Source: Serratia marcescens subsp. marcescens ATCC 13880 | GTDB lineage: Bacteria; Pseudomonadota; Gammaproteobacteria; Enterobacterales; Enterobacteriaceae | Reading direction: 5' to 3' | NCBI RefSeq assembly: GCF_017299535.1 | Contig: NZ_CP071238.1 | Coordinates: 3,720,001-3,784,000 of the forward strand | Length of the DNA: 64,000 nucleotides | In this document: piece after piece, positions 26,140 through 35,014 of the stretch | Position numbering within the stretch: the stretch's first letter is position 1 | How the letters are laid out: each line of letters opens with the position of its first letter | Position numbers and translations under genes: made by a program | Notes under the pieces: generated by a model | The model's input: the letters and a program-made list of their open reading frames with translations, nothing else | Told to the model about the DNA's origin: nothing | Database searches by the model: none

Positions 26140-26379
26140 ATTAAAAATGCATGTCGCCAGCGACAAAAAAGCGCCCTTCAAAATGAAAAATAAAACTTTT
26201 TTGCTCGATTCGCGCTCGGCTAACGTTTCCTTGTCGCCTGCGGCTGACTATGATGTGATGGGTGCCGCCGCCGCGGTTTGTGAGCCGCCGCACTTTCGCG
26301 CGGATTGCGCCGCGGGAATAAAGAACTCTTGTCTGCTGCTGACGTCTTAGAAATGATTATTTAAGGGAAACGCCTGACT

Positions 26380-27849
26380 ATGACCAACCGGTTGACCAAA
26401 ACCGCGTTAGCGGTGCTGCTGCTCAGCACGCTGAACGCCGCCGCCCTGGCGCCAGCACAGGCGGAAAGCCAGGACCAGTTGCCGGATATGGGCACCTCCG
26501 CCGGCGGCACCCTGAGCATCGGACAAGAACTGGCGATGGGCGATTTCTATGTGCGCCAACTGCGCGCCAGCGCCCCGCTGATCAACGATCCGCTGCTGAG
26601 CCAGTACATCAATCAGCTGGGCAACCGGCTGGTGGCCAGCGCCTATTCGGTGCGCACGCCGTTCCATTTCTATCTGGTGCGCAACGACGAGATCAACGCC
26701 TTCGCCTTCTTCGGCGGCAACGTGGTGCTGCACTCCGCGCTGTTCCGCGTCAGCGACAACGAAAGCCAGCTGGCTTCGGTGCTGGCGCACGAAATCTCGC
26801 ACGTCACCCAGCGCCACCTGGCGCGCGCCATGGAAGATCAACAGCGCAACGCCCCGCTGACCTGGGTGGGCGCGCTCGGTTCCATTCTGCTGGCGATGGC
26901 CAACCCGACCATGGGCATGGCGGCGCTGAGCGGCACCATGGCCGGCACCCAGCAGGGCATGATCAGCTTTACCCAATCGAATGAACAGGAAGCCGACCGC
27001 ATCGGCATTCAGGTGCTGCAACGCGCCGGTTTCGATCCGGAAGCCATGCCCGACTTCCTGCAGAAACTCTCGGATCAGTCGCGCTACGCCTCCAAGCCGC
27101 CGGAAATGCTGCTGACGCACCCGTTGCCGGACAGCCGCCTCTCAGACGCGCGCAACCGCGCCAACCAGATGCCGAAACACATCGTGCAGTCTTCGCAGGA
27201 TTACCTGATGGCCAAGGTGCGCGCACTGGGCATGTACAGTTCGGAAGGCTATGGCCTGAACGAAGAGCTGCTCGGCTCGCTCAGCAAGGGCAACGTGCGC
27301 GAACAGGCGGCCGCCAAATACGGCCGCGCCATTCTGTTCTATGAAGCGAAAAAATACGACGACGCGCGCAACATCATTCAGCCGATGCTGGCGCAGGATG
27401 CGAAAAACGTCTGGCTGATCGACCTGATGACCGACATCGATCTCGGCCAGAAACGCGCGCCGCAGGCGATCGCACGCCTGCAGGCGGCCAACGCCGCCCA
27501 GAACAACAACCCGGTGCTGCAGCTCAACCTGGCCAACGCCTATGTCGAAGGCAACCAACCGGCGCAGGCGTCGAAGATCCTGAACCGCTACACCTTTGCC
27601 CATCCGGACGATCCGAACGGCTGGGATCTGCTGGCGCAAGCCAGCGCCGCTCAGGGGCTGCGCGATGAAGAGCTGTCGGCCCGCGCCGAAAGCCTGGCGC
27701 TGACCGGCCGGCTCGATCAGGCCATCGGCCTGCTCAGCAATGCCAGCTCGCTGCAAAAACTCGGCAGCCTGAAACAGGCGCGTTACGATGCGCGCATCGA
27801 CCAGCTGCGCCAACTGCAACAGCGCTTCCGCCAATACCAGCGCAGCTGA
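26380..27849 (+). CDS. bepA: Periplasmic zinc metalloprotease/chaperone BepA
   Basis: BepA assists assembly of LptD and other outer-membrane proteins and degrades misfolded forms. The 489-residue precursor starts with a signal peptide cleaved after A-P-A-Q-A (residue 28). The M48 zinc site is H-E-I-S-H (H136, E137, H140), with a further glutamate in N-E-Q-E-A-D-R-I-G. The C-terminal half, about residues 300-480, is a set of TPR repeats that contact the BAM complex and LptD. E. coli BepA is induced by sigma-E; the gap upstream has only a poor match to that promoter. yfgD follows 20 nt later in the same operon. Confidence 0.95.
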   Translation: MTNRLTKTALAVLLLSTLNAAALAPAQAESQDQLPDMGTSAGGTLSIGQELAMGDFYVRQLRASAPLINDPLLSQYINQLGNRLVASAYSVRTPFHFYLVRNDEINAFAFFGGNVVLHSALFRVSDNESQLASVLAHEISHVTQRHLARAMEDQQRNAPLTWVGALGSILLAMANPTMGMAALSGTMAGTQQGMISFTQSNEQEADRIGIQVLQRAGFDPEAMPDFLQKLSDQSRYASKPPEMLLTHPLPDSRLSDARNRANQMPKHIVQSSQDYLMAKVRALGMYSSEGYGLNEELLGSLSKGNVREQAAAKYGRAILFYEAKKYDDARNIIQPMLAQDAKNVWLIDLMTDIDLGQKRAPQAIARLQAANAAQNNNPVLQLNLANAYVEGNQPAQASKILNRYTFAHPDDPNGWDLLAQASAAQGLRDEELSARAESLALTGRLDQAIGLLSNASSLQKLGSLKQARYDARIDQLRQLQQRFRQYQRS

Positions 27850-27869
27850 TTCAACAAGGAATGAACGCC

Positions 27870-28223
27870 ATGAAAAACGTCACGATTTACCACAACCCGC
27901 GCTGCTCCAAGAGCCGTGAAACCCTGGCGCTGCTGGAACAGCACGGCGTCGATCCGAAGGTGGTGCTGTACCTCGATACGCCCCCTACGGTCGATGAGCT
28001 GAAAAAGCTGTTGAAGGAACTGGGCTTCACATCGGCGCGCGATCTGATGCGCAAAAAAGAAGATCTGTATAAGGAATTGAAGCTGGCGGACGACAGCCTG
28101 AGCGAAGAGCAACTGCTGGCGGCGATGACGGCGAACCCGAAACTGATCGAACGACCGATCGTGGTGAAAGGCAGCAAGGCGCGCATCGGCCGGCCACCGG
28201 AGCAGGTGCTGGAGATTTTGTAA
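27870..28223 (+). CDS. arsC: ArsC-family arsenate reductase-like protein YfgD
   Basis: A 117-residue glutaredoxin-dependent arsenate-reductase-fold protein, like E. coli YfgD. The catalytic cysteine C12 is in H-N-P-R-C-S-K-S-R-E, followed by the family pattern E-R-P-I-V-V-K-G-S-K-A-R-I-G-R-P-P-E near the end. No arsR or arsB gene is nearby, so its native role may be general thiol chemistry rather than arsenic resistance. An ATG at 27861 touches the AAGGA; the ATG at 27870 is 9 nt from it and matches E. coli (M-T-K-Q-V-K-I-Y-H-N), so it is preferred. It forms an operon with bepA. Confidence 0.9.
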   Translation: MKNVTIYHNPRCSKSRETLALLEQHGVDPKVVLYLDTPPTVDELKKLLKELGFTSARDLMRKKEDLYKELKLADDSLSEEQLLAAMTANPKLIERPIVVKGSKARIGRPPEQVLEIL

Positions 28224-28233
28224 ATTCGAATTC

Positions 28234-28261
28234 GGGCGCGGACTATTGCGCCCTTTCTTTT
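28234..28261 (+). terminator. Terminator after yfgD
   Basis: A stem GGGCGC (28234-28239) with GCGCCC (28248-28253), an 8-nt loop, then TTTCTTTT on the plus strand; it lies between convergent yfgD and hda. Confidence 0.75.
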
Positions 28262-28271
28262 ACGGTAGCGG

Positions 28272-28973
28272 CTACAGCCCCAGGATCTCTTTAACGAACG
28301 GAATGGTGAGCTTGCGTTGGGCAGTGATCGAGGCGCGATCGAGCTGATCGAGAGTCATAAACAGCGTGCGCATCTCGCGATCCAGCCGTTTCAGCAGGAA
28401 GCGGCCCACGTCTTCCGGCAGCTCAAAGCCGCGCAGTTTGCCGCGCAGCTGCAGCGCCAGCAGTTTCTCTTCGTCCGACAGCGGCTGCAACTTGTAGATC
28501 TGCCCCCAGTCCAGACGCGAAGCCAGATCCGGCAAACGCAGGTTCAGCTGACGCGGCGGGCGATCCCCGGTGATGAACAAACGGGTGCGGCCGGTTTCCA
28601 GGATGCGGTTGTAAAGGTTGAAGATCGCCATCTCCCACTCTTCGTCGCCGGCGATGCATTCGATATTATCGATGCAGACCAGCGCCAGCTGCTCCATGCC
28701 GTCCAACACTTCAGGCACGAAATAAGCGCGCTTGTCGAGCGGCACATAGCCCACCGCTTCCCCCTTCTGCGAAAGCTCTGCGCAGGCCGCATGCAGCAAA
28801 TGGCTGCGCCCGCCGCCTTCACGCGACCAGAAATAGATATAGCTGCCATGTTCCTGACGGACGGCGGATTGGATCGCGGCTAATAGGGATGGGTTCTCGC
28901 CCGGATAAAAACTGGCGAAAGTTTCATCATCGGGAAGATAAAGTGGCAGTGAAAGCTGTGCCGGCGTATTCAG
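28272..28973 (-). CDS. hda: DnaA regulatory inactivator Hda (CTG start codon)
   Basis: Hda, with the DNA-loaded beta clamp, stimulates ATP hydrolysis by DnaA and so prevents over-initiation. With a CTG start at 28973 the protein is 233 residues, exactly as in E. coli. It begins (M)[12 protein letters not shown], which contains the clamp-binding motif Q-L-S-L-P-L. GAGG lies 7 nt before this CTG. Starts at ATG or TTG inside the frame (28799 and below) would remove the clamp motif and part of the AAA+ fold. The Walker A is degenerate (R-E-G-G-G-R-S-H), as in Hda, and an R-L-D-R-E-M-R-T sensor-2-like end is present. Confidence 0.93.
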   Translation of the reverse strand: MNTPAQLSLPLYLPDDETFASFYPGENPSLLAAIQSAVRQEHGSYIYFWSREGGGRSHLLHAACAELSQKGEAVGYVPLDKRAYFVPEVLDGMEQLALVCIDNIECIAGDEEWEMAIFNLYNRILETGRTRLFITGDRPPRQLNLRLPDLASRLDWGQIYKLQPLSDEEKLLALQLRGKLRGFELPEDVGRFLLKRLDREMRTLFMTLDQLDRASITAQRKLTIPFVKEILGL

Positions 28974-29164
28974 AGAAGCACCTCAACCAAAACTGGCAGA
29001 AAAACGTGGGCAGTTTAACACAGAAAACGGGCGCTGTTGAACCGGCTGGATCTTATGCCGCAATAGTGAACAATGCCTAAGCGCCGCTTGATTGGCTGCG
29101 GCCCCCGCCAAGGCAAGAATTATCCGAGTTAATTCCCTAACCCCATGCCTGCGCAGGTTAAATT

Positions 29165-29194
29165 TGTCATTTAAGCCAAATCTGGCCTAGTATA
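29165..29194 (+). promoter_or_regulatory. Likely promoter of the LEA-like lipoprotein gene
   Basis: TTGTCA (29165-29170) and TAGTAT (29189-29194) with an 18-bp spacer, about 50 bp before the coding start. Confidence 0.5.
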
Positions 29195-29245
29195 GGTAGG
29201 CTAAACGCAATCACCATCAACAAGGTTTCTGCAAGGATATAGACG

Positions 29246-29761
29246 ATGAAAGTATGGAATAAAGTGCTGTTGGCCTCCTTTATCGGGTTGTTGGTTGCCG
29301 GCTGTGATGACTCGTCCAAGGTTGACGCCAACCTGGATAAAGCCAAAGACAGCGCCGAGCAGATGAAAGACGCCGCCCAGAAAAAAGCGGACGATCTGAC
29401 GGACAAGGCGAAAGCGACGGCGGATGAAATCAAAAAAGAGGCCGCCACTCAGGCGGATCAGCTGAAAGACAAAGCTTCGGCGATTAAAGAAGACGCCGCC
29501 AAGCAGGCGGACGCCATCACCAACGACGCCAAGGCCAAGGCCGCCGCGATCAAAGACGACGCAGGCAAACAGAGCCAGCAGTTGGTGGATCAGGCCAAGG
29601 CCATCAAAAACGACGCCATCAACGGCGCCAACGATCTGACCGAGCAGGCCAAGGCGAAGACCGAAGCCATCAAAAACAGCGCCGAAAACAAAGCGCAAGA
29701 GTTGAAACAAGAAACCGATGCGGCGGTGAACGGCAATACTCAGCCGGCCACCCAGCAGTAA
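29246..29761 (+). CDS. LEA-like alanine/lysine-rich inner-membrane lipoprotein
   Basis: A 171-residue precursor. The signal peptide ends in L-V-A-G-C, giving a lipidated cysteine at residue 20. The next residue is aspartate, which in Enterobacteria retains lipoproteins in the inner membrane. From about residue 28 to 155 the chain is almost only A, K, D, E, Q, T and I with an 11-residue rhythm (for example D-D-L-T-D-K-A-K-A-T-A then D-E-I-K-K-E-A-A-T-Q-A). This predicts one long amphipathic helix like group 3 LEA or apolipoprotein repeats. AAGGA lies 8 nt before the ATG. It stands 33 bp before a GlsB-type gene. I infer a role in envelope or desiccation stress. Confidence 0.8.
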   Translation: MKVWNKVLLASFIGLLVAGCDDSSKVDANLDKAKDSAEQMKDAAQKKADDLTDKAKATADEIKKEAATQADQLKDKASAIKEDAAKQADAITNDAKAKAAAIKDDAGKQSQQLVDQAKAIKNDAINGANDLTEQAKAKTEAIKNSAENKAQELKQETDAAVNGNTQPATQQ

Positions 29762-29794
29762 GCTATTCTCAGCCACAAAAGAAAGGAGCAGTAA

Positions 29795-30043
29795 ATGGGG
29801 ATTATTTCCTGGATTATCTTCGGCCTGATCGCCGGTATTTTGGCTAAGTGGATCATGCCCGGCAAAGACGGCGGCGGCTTTATTCTGACCGTCGTGCTGG
29901 GGATCATCGGCGCCGTGGTCGGCGGCTATATCAGCACCTTCTTCGGCTACGGCAAGGTTGACGGCTTCAACTTCGGCAGCTTCGTGGTGGCGGTTATCGG
30001 CGCCATCGTGGTGCTGTTCGTGTACCGCAAAATTCGCAGCTAA
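29795..30043 (+). CDS. GlsB/YeaQ/YmgE-family stress membrane protein
   Basis: An 82-residue protein of the transglycosylase-associated (GlsB/YeaQ/YmgE) family: three membrane segments with many glycines, starting M-G-I-I-S-W-I-I-F-G-L-I-A-G-I-L-A-K-W, the hallmark G-K-D-G-G-G-F-I-L-T-V-V-L-G-I-I-G-A split over the second helix, and G-A-I-V-V-L-F-V-Y-R-K-I at the end. Family genes are often induced by general stress; the molecular function is unknown. AAGGAG precedes the ATG. It is the second gene after the LEA-like lipoprotein, with a strong terminator after it. Confidence 0.9.
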   Translation: MGIISWIIFGLIAGILAKWIMPGKDGGGFILTVVLGIIGAVVGGYISTFFGYGKVDGFNFGSFVVAVIGAIVVLFVYRKIRS

Positions 30044-30060
30044 GGCGAATGCCATAAGTC

Positions 30061-30088
30061 AAAAGGGCAGCCCTTGGGCTGCCCTTTT
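30061..30088. terminator. Strong bidirectional terminator
   Basis: A 12-bp stem (30061-30072 with 30077-30088) with a CTTG loop and A4/T4 ends, between the GlsB-type gene and uraA. Confidence 0.9.
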
Positions 30089-30090
30089 CG

Positions 30091-31380
30091 TTACTTCTGC
30101 TCCGCCGGTTCGTCCGGCGCGTCGAGCACCTCTTCTTTCTTCCGGAACAGGCTGATGACCTTGAACAGCAGGCTCAAGCCAATGCCGACGATGGTCGCCA
30201 GCGCCATGCCTTTCAGCTCCGCCGCGCCGATATGCACCTTGGCGCCGCTCACGCCGATAATCAGGATCACCGAGGTTAAAATCAGGTTTTGCGCTTTGTT
30301 GTAATCCACTTTGGACTCGATCAGCACGCGAATGCCCGAGGCGCCGATCACGCCGTACAGCAGCAGGGAAACGCCGCCCATCACCGGCACCGGCACCGCC
30401 TGGATCGCCGCCGCCAGCTTGCCGATGCAGGACAGCAGGATCGCCAGCACCGCCGCGCCGCCGATCACCCAGGTGCTGTAGACCTTGGTGATGGCCATCA
30501 CGCCGATGTTCTCGCCGTAGGTGGTATTCGGCGTGGAGCCGAAGAAGCCCGAGAATACCGTCGAGATGCCGTTGGCGAACATCGAGCGGTGCAGGCCCGG
30601 ATCGCGGATCAGGTCTTTCTTCACGATGTTGGCGGTCACCACCAGGTGGCCGACGTGCTCGGCGATCACCACCAGCGCCGCCGGCAGAATGGTGAAGATG
30701 GCGAACCACTCAAAGCGCGGGGTGTAAAAGGTCGGCAGTGCGAACCAGTGCGCCTCGCGGATCGGGGTCAAATCCACCACGCCCATAAAGAACGACAGCG
30801 CATAGCCCACCAGCACGCCGATCAGGATCGGGATAATCGCCAGGAAGCCGCGGAACAGCACCGAGCCGAGCACCGTGACCGCCAGCGTCACCAGCGAAAT
30901 GGTGATGGTGGTCGAGTCGGCGCTGGCGCCTTCCGCCGGCAGCAGGCCCGCCATGTTGGCCGCCACGCCCGCCAGCTCCAGGCCGATGACGGCGACGATC
31001 GCCCCCATCGCCGCCGGCGGGAACATCACGTCCAGCCAACCGGTGCCGGCCTTTTTCACGATCAGCGCCACCAGGCAGAACAGCACGCCGCACATGATGA
31101 AACCGCCCAACGCCACTTCGTAACCGAGCGGCAACAGCAGCAACACCGGCGAGATAAACGCGAAACTGGAACCGAGGTAGGCCGGGATCTTGCCTTTACA
31201 GATGAACAGATACAGCAGCGTGCCGATGCCGTTGAACAACAGCACGGTCGCCGGGTTGATCTTGAACAGGATAGGCACCAGCACGGTGGCGCCGAACATG
31301 GCGAACAGGTGCTGGAAGCTGAGCGGAATGGTCTGGAGCAGCGGCGGGCGCTCGCTGACGCCGATGGCGCGACGGGTCAT
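30091..31380 (-). CDS. uraA: Uracil/proton symporter UraA
   Basis: A nucleobase-cation symporter-2 (NAT/NCS2) family permease of 429 residues with 14 predicted membrane segments. It imports uracil with a proton. The substrate and proton glutamates are visible: V-V-I-A-E-H-V-G-H-L in TM8 and N-T-T-Y-G-E-N-I-G-V in TM10, matching E. coli UraA E241 and E290. The C-terminus is hydrophilic (K-K-E-E-V-L-D-A-P-D-E-P). It lies downstream of upp on the same strand, but an intrinsic terminator and an ERIC repeat separate them. Its level may therefore depend on read-through or its own promoter. Confidence 0.95.
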   Translation of the reverse strand: MTRRAIGVSERPPLLQTIPLSFQHLFAMFGATVLVPILFKINPATVLLFNGIGTLLYLFICKGKIPAYLGSSFAFISPVLLLLPLGYEVALGGFIMCGVLFCLVALIVKKAGTGWLDVMFPPAAMGAIVAVIGLELAGVAANMAGLLPAEGASADSTTITISLVTLAVTVLGSVLFRGFLAIIPILIGVLVGYALSFFMGVVDLTPIREAHWFALPTFYTPRFEWFAIFTILPAALVVIAEHVGHLVVTANIVKKDLIRDPGLHRSMFANGISTVFSGFFGSTPNTTYGENIGVMAITKVYSTWVIGGAAVLAILLSCIGKLAAAIQAVPVPVMGGVSLLLYGVIGASGIRVLIESKVDYNKAQNLILTSVILIIGVSGAKVHIGAAELKGMALATIVGIGLSLLFKVISLFRKKEEVLDAPDEPAEQK

Positions 31381-31427
31381 GGGTGCTTTTCCTCTGAGTC
31401 ATTAATCGTTATGCAAGCTGAATTGTC

Positions 31428-31555
31428 TATGCTCAATGGATTTCAAGTTACAGCCAGGCGGCCAGGGCAATAATCCCCAGAAGCTTATATCAAATAAGTG
31501 ACTGGGGTTATTGCCTGCAGCCAACAACGCTGTAGCTTGAAAGACGAAGAGCATA
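31428..31555. repeat. ERIC (IRU) repeat in the upp-uraA gap
   Basis: A 128-bp imperfect palindrome with 7-bp perfect ends TATGCTC (31428-31434) and GAGCATA (31549-31555). Its centre holds AATCCCCAGAAGCTTATAT and AATAAGTGACTGGGG, which correspond to the conserved ERIC core used for the ERIC1R and ERIC2 primers. Length (consensus about 127 bp), ends and core all fit. It is transcribed in the upp-uraA direction and would form a long hairpin in the RNA. Confidence 0.9.
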
Positions 31556-31580
31556 AAAAAGCCGACTCGTTAAGTCGGCT
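31555..31580 (-). terminator. Terminator of upp
   Basis: An 8-bp stem AGCCGACT (31560-31567) with AGTCGGCT (31573-31580) and a 5-nt loop; the minus-strand RNA ends in a U-run. It lies 7 nt after the upp stop and touches the ERIC end. Confidence 0.9.
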
Positions 31581-31587
31581 CAAATGT

Positions 31588-32214
31588 TTACTTGGTACCA
31601 AATATCTTGTCGCCCGCATCGCCCAGGCCCGGCACGATGTAGCCCTTGTCGTTCAGACACTGATCGATGGAGGCGGTGTACAGTTCAACGTCCGGATGCG
31701 CTTTCTCCAGCGCGGCGATGCCTTCCGGCGCCGCAACCAGGACCAGCACCTTGATGCTGTGGCAACCGGCTTTCTTCAGCAGATCGATAGTGGCGATCAT
31801 CGAACCGCCGGTGGCCAGCATCGGGTCGACGACCAGCGCCATGCGCTCTTCGATGTTGGAAACCAGTTTCTGGAAGTACGGCACCGGCTCCAGGGTTTCT
31901 TCGTCGCGGTATACGCCCACCACGCTGATGCGCGCGCTCGGCACGTGCTCCAGCACCCCTTCCATCATGCCCAGGCCTGCGCGCAGGATTGGCACTACGG
32001 TAATCTTTTTCCCTTTGATCTGATCCACTTCAACTGGCCCGCACCAGCCTTCGATGGTGACTTTTTCCGTCTCCAGATCGGCGGTCGCTTCATAGGTCAG
32101 TAAACTACCCACTTCTGAGGCCAGCTCACGGAAGCGTTTGGTGCTGATGTCATTTTCGCGCATCAGGCCAAGCTTGTGTTTTACCAGCGGGTGTTTCACC
32201 TCAACGATCTTCAT
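31588..32214 (-). CDS. upp: Uracil phosphoribosyltransferase Upp
   Basis: Converts uracil and PRPP to UMP in pyrimidine salvage. It has 208 residues, nearly identical to E. coli Upp. The PRPP-binding loop is [11 protein letters not shown], and the uracil-binding end is [13 protein letters not shown]. Two ATGs stand side by side at 32217 and 32214; AGGAGA is 7 nt from the second, which also matches the E. coli N-terminus M-K-I-V-E-V. It is the first gene before uraA and divergent from purM. Confidence 0.97.
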   Translation of the reverse strand: MKIVEVKHPLVKHKLGLMRENDISTKRFRELASEVGSLLTYEATADLETEKVTIEGWCGPVEVDQIKGKKITVVPILRAGLGMMEGVLEHVPSARISVVGVYRDEETLEPVPYFQKLVSNIEERMALVVDPMLATGGSMIATIDLLKKAGCHSIKVLVLVAAPEGIAALEKAHPDVELYTASIDQCLNDKGYIVPGLGDAGDKIFGTK

Positions 32215-32367
32215 CATTTTTCTCCTATTAAGGTGGTTGCGGCCAAAAAAATCGCGGGATTATACCTCCTTTTTTTCGCCGCGCCACCCACAATAGCCCG
32301 ATCGGGATCAACAAAAGTTTGAATATCAGTATAGATGACGAAAAAGCGAAGCCGGTTCACAAGCCGC

Positions 32368-32383
32368 TCGCAAACGTTTGCCT
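32368..32383 (+). promoter_or_regulatory. PurR operator of purMN
   Basis: The 12-bp perfect palindrome GCAAACGTTTGC (32370-32381) is the core of the PurR box (ACGCAAACGTTTNCNT). It lies about 90 bp before the purM start and would overlap the -35 of a possible promoter with -10 TAGAAT at 32391-32396. Confidence 0.85.
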
Positions 32384-32469
32384 GCGCTGTTAGAATTGCC
32401 GCGCCTTATTCCGGAATCAACATCGGAAGCACAGTTTTCAAACCGCAAACCGTCGTGGGGAATCGCGCA

Positions 32470-33507
32470 GTGACCGACAAAACCTCTCTCAGCTATAAAG
32501 ACGCAGGTGTCGATATCGATGCAGGCAACGCATTGGTAGATCGCATCAAAGGTGTAGTTAAACAGACCCGTCGCCCGGAAGTGATGGGCGGTCTGGGCGG
32601 GTTTGGCGCCCTGTGTGCGTTGCCGCAGAAATACCGCGAGCCGGTGCTGGTTTCCGGTACCGACGGCGTGGGCACCAAACTGCGTCTGGCGATGGATTTG
32701 AAACGCCACGACACCATCGGCATCGATCTGGTGGCGATGTGCGTCAACGATCTGGTGGTTCAGGGCGCCGAGCCGCTGTTCTTCCTCGACTACTACGCGA
32801 CCGGCAAGCTGGATGTGGACACCGCGGCCAGCGTGATCACCGGCATCGCCGAAGGCTGCAAACAGTCCGGCTGTGCGCTGGTGGGCGGCGAAACCGCTGA
32901 AATGCCGGGCATGTACCACGGCGAAGACTACGACGTGGCCGGTTTCTGCGTCGGCGTGGTCGAAAAATCCGAGATCATCGACGGCAGCAAAGTGCAGTCC
33001 GGCGATGCGCTGATCGCCCTGGGCGCTTCCGGCCCGCACTCCAACGGCTACTCGCTGGTGCGCAAGATCCTGGAAGTGAGCAACACCGATCCGACCGCCA
33101 CTCAGCTGGAAGGCAAGCCGCTGGCCGACCACCTGCTGGCGCCGACCAAAATTTACGTGAAGTCCGTGCTGGAGCTGATCGAGAAGGTTGACGTACACGC
33201 CATCGCTCACCTCACCGGCGGCGGCTTCTGGGAAAACATTCCGCGCGTGCTGCCGGAAGGCATGCAGGCGGTGATCGACGAAGCCAGCTGGCAGTGGCCG
33301 GCGGTGTTCACCTGGCTGCAGCAGGCCGGCAACGTCAGCCGTCATGAAATGTACCGCACCTTCAACTGCGGCGTAGGCATGGTCATCGCCCTGCCGGAAG
33401 CCGAAGTGGAAGCGGCCATCGCGCTGCTGACCGCGGCAGGTGAAAAAGCGTGGAAAATCGGTAAACTGACCGCCTCTTCCGACGAACAACAAGTGGTCAT
33501 CAACTGA
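32470..33507 (+). CDS. purM: AIR synthetase PurM (GTG start)
   Basis: Phosphoribosylformylglycinamidine cyclo-ligase makes aminoimidazole ribotide from FGAM and ATP in purine synthesis. It has 345 residues, as in E. coli. The N-terminal segment [13 protein letters not shown] and ATP-binding G-T-D-G-V-G-T-K-L are conserved, with [13 protein letters not shown] in the middle. The frame is open from 32335, but the GTG at 32470 gives the exact family start (T-D-K-T-S-L-S-Y) and has GGGGA 9 nt before it. The longer version would read through the PurR operator. The stop overlaps the purN ATG. Confidence 0.95.
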   Translation: MTDKTSLSYKDAGVDIDAGNALVDRIKGVVKQTRRPEVMGGLGGFGALCALPQKYREPVLVSGTDGVGTKLRLAMDLKRHDTIGIDLVAMCVNDLVVQGAEPLFFLDYYATGKLDVDTAASVITGIAEGCKQSGCALVGGETAEMPGMYHGEDYDVAGFCVGVVEKSEIIDGSKVQSGDALIALGASGPHSNGYSLVRKILEVSNTDPTATQLEGKPLADHLLAPTKIYVKSVLELIEKVDVHAIAHLTGGGFWENIPRVLPEGMQAVIDEASWQWPAVFTWLQQAGNVSRHEMYRTFNCGVGMVIALPEAEVEAAIALLTAAGEKAWKIGKLTASSDEQQVVIN

Positions 33508-34145
33508 TGAAAAAGATCGTGGTGTTGGTCTCCGGCCAGGGGAGCAATCTCCAGGCGCTGATTGACGCCTGCCAGCAGGGCCGCATCGCCGCCGAAATCG
33601 TGGCGGTGTTCAGCAACAAGGCGCAGGCTTATGGCCTGCAACGCGCCGAAGCGGCGGGCATCGCCGCCCAGGCGCTGGATGCCAAGGCCTACGCCGATCG
33701 CACGGCGTTCGACGCCGCATTGGCGGACGCCATCGACCAGCACCAGCCCGATCTGGTGGTGCTGGCCGGCTACATGCGCATCCTCAGCCCGCAGTTCGTG
33801 CAGCGTTATGCCGGCCGCATGCTGAACATCCACCCTTCCCTGCTGCCGAAATACCCGGGGCTGCATACCCACCGTCAGGCCATTGACAACGGCGACAGCG
33901 AACACGGCACCTCGGTGCACTTCGTGACCGAACAGCTCGACGGCGGCCCGGTGATCTTGCAGGCCAAGGTGCCGATTTTCGCTGACGACGAAGAGGATGA
34001 CGTAGTTGAACGGGTGCAAACCCAGGAACACACGATCTATCCGCTGGTGGTGAGCTGGTTCGTCGACGGCCGCCTGGCGATGCGCGACGGCGCCGCCTGG
34101 CTGGACGGCGAACGCCTGCCTGAGCAGGGTCACGCCGCCGACTGA
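33507..34145 (+). CDS. purN: GAR transformylase PurN
   Basis: Phosphoribosylglycinamide formyltransferase, 212 residues, which transfers a formyl group from 10-formyl-THF to GAR. The N-terminal K-I-V-V-L-V-S-G-Q-G-S-N-L-Q-A-L binds the phosphate. The formyl-transfer catalytic set is seen as M-L-N-I-H-P-S-L-L-P-K-Y-P-G with the active-site asparagine and histidine, and E-H-G-T-S-V-H-F-V with the second histidine. It overlaps purM by one base (TGATG), so it is translationally coupled and shares the PurR-controlled promoter. A T8-tailed terminator follows. Confidence 0.96.
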   Translation: MKKIVVLVSGQGSNLQALIDACQQGRIAAEIVAVFSNKAQAYGLQRAEAAGIAAQALDAKAYADRTAFDAALADAIDQHQPDLVVLAGYMRILSPQFVQRYAGRMLNIHPSLLPKYPGLHTHRQAIDNGDSEHGTSVHFVTEQLDGGPVILQAKVPIFADDEEDDVVERVQTQEHTIYPLVVSWFVDGRLAMRDGAAWLDGERLPEQGHAAD

Positions 34146-34168
34146 TGCGCGCAGCCTGAACCTTGCCT

Positions 34169-34198
34169 AAACGGCGCCCGCGCGGCGCCGTTTTTTTT
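34169..34198 (+). terminator. Terminator of purMN
   Basis: Stem AAACGGCGCC (34169-34178) with GGCGCCGTTT (34184-34193), a 5-nt loop, and a run of eight T residues. Confidence 0.92.
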
Positions 34199-34258
34199 CG
34201 CCTTCATCCATTCTGTGAAGTTATACTTTGCACAATTTCACGGCACAGAGGAGCCCAC

Positions 34259-34810
34259 ATGTCCAGCACTGCCAGCGTCAGGTTACGCCCATTGGAACGG
34301 GACGATCTGTCGTTCGTCCACCAGATGGACAACAACGCCAGCGTCATGCGCTATTGGTTTGAAGAACCCTACGAAGCCTTTGTCGAGCTTTCCGATCTCT
34401 ACGACAAACACATCCACGATCAGAGCGAGCGCCGCTTTATCATCGAGCACGAAGGCGCCAAGGTCGGCCTGGTAGAGCTGGTGGAGATCGATCACATCCA
34501 CCGCCGCGCTGAGTTCCAGATCATCATCGATCCCGCCCACCAGGGCAAAGGCTATGCCAGCACCGCCGCCCGCCTGGCGATGGACTACGGTTTCTCGGTG
34601 CTGAACCTGTACAAGCTGTACCTGATCGTCGATAAGGAGAACCCGAAGGCGATCCACATCTACAGCAAGCTGGGCTTCAACGTGGAAGGCGAGCTGATCG
34701 ACGAGTTCTTCGTCAACGGCGAATACCGCACCGTGCTGCGCATGTGCATCTTCCAGCCGCAATATCTGGCGAAGTTCAAAACGCCAAGCGATAAGCCGCT
34801 GGTGAAGTGA
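34259..34810 (+). CDS. speG: Spermidine N1-acetyltransferase SpeG
   Basis: A GNAT-family dodecameric enzyme that acetylates spermidine and spermine to relieve polyamine excess. It has 183 residues, close to E. coli SpeG (186). The N-terminus [13 protein letters not shown] and the polyamine-binding acidic segment [11 protein letters not shown] are present. The CoA loop is [14 protein letters not shown], followed by [18 protein letters not shown]. The frame is open 32 codons earlier, across the purN terminator, so the ATG at 34259 with GAGGAG before it is the start. Confidence 0.94.
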   Translation: MSSTASVRLRPLERDDLSFVHQMDNNASVMRYWFEEPYEAFVELSDLYDKHIHDQSERRFIIEHEGAKVGLVELVEIDHIHRRAEFQIIIDPAHQGKGYASTAARLAMDYGFSVLNLYKLYLIVDKENPKAIHIYSKLGFNVEGELIDEFFVNGEYRTVLRMCIFQPQYLAKFKTPSDKPLVK

Positions 34811-34832
34811 CAATTCGCGAGAAAAAAAAGAG

Positions 34833-34856
34833 AAAACCCGCACAGGCGGGTTTTTT
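34833..34856 (+). terminator. Terminator of speG
   Basis: Stem AAAACCCGC (34833-34841) with GCGGGTTTT (34846-34854), loop ACAG, and further T residues. Confidence 0.9.
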
Positions 34857-35014
34857 ATTGGAAAATAAGCGACTAGTATTAATGGATACTATTTTATCGT
34901 CAGGAAATAATCTGATGAATACGAAAGCAAATAATATTCCTCAAGATAATTAATCGAACAATAATTAATAGTGATAATAATAGTTACCCTCTGCCTCTAC
35001 AAAGGAAAAATGCC

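Noticed and set aside
26323..26349. Possible sigma-E promoter before bepA (GAACTC, 17 bp, TCTTA)
   Set aside because: bepA is sigma-E-controlled in E. coli, but the match lacks the GGAACTT start and the usual -10; too weak to call.
26147..26350. 67-codon open frame upstream of bepA
   Set aside because: No ribosome site or recognisable similarity; probably part of the bepA leader.
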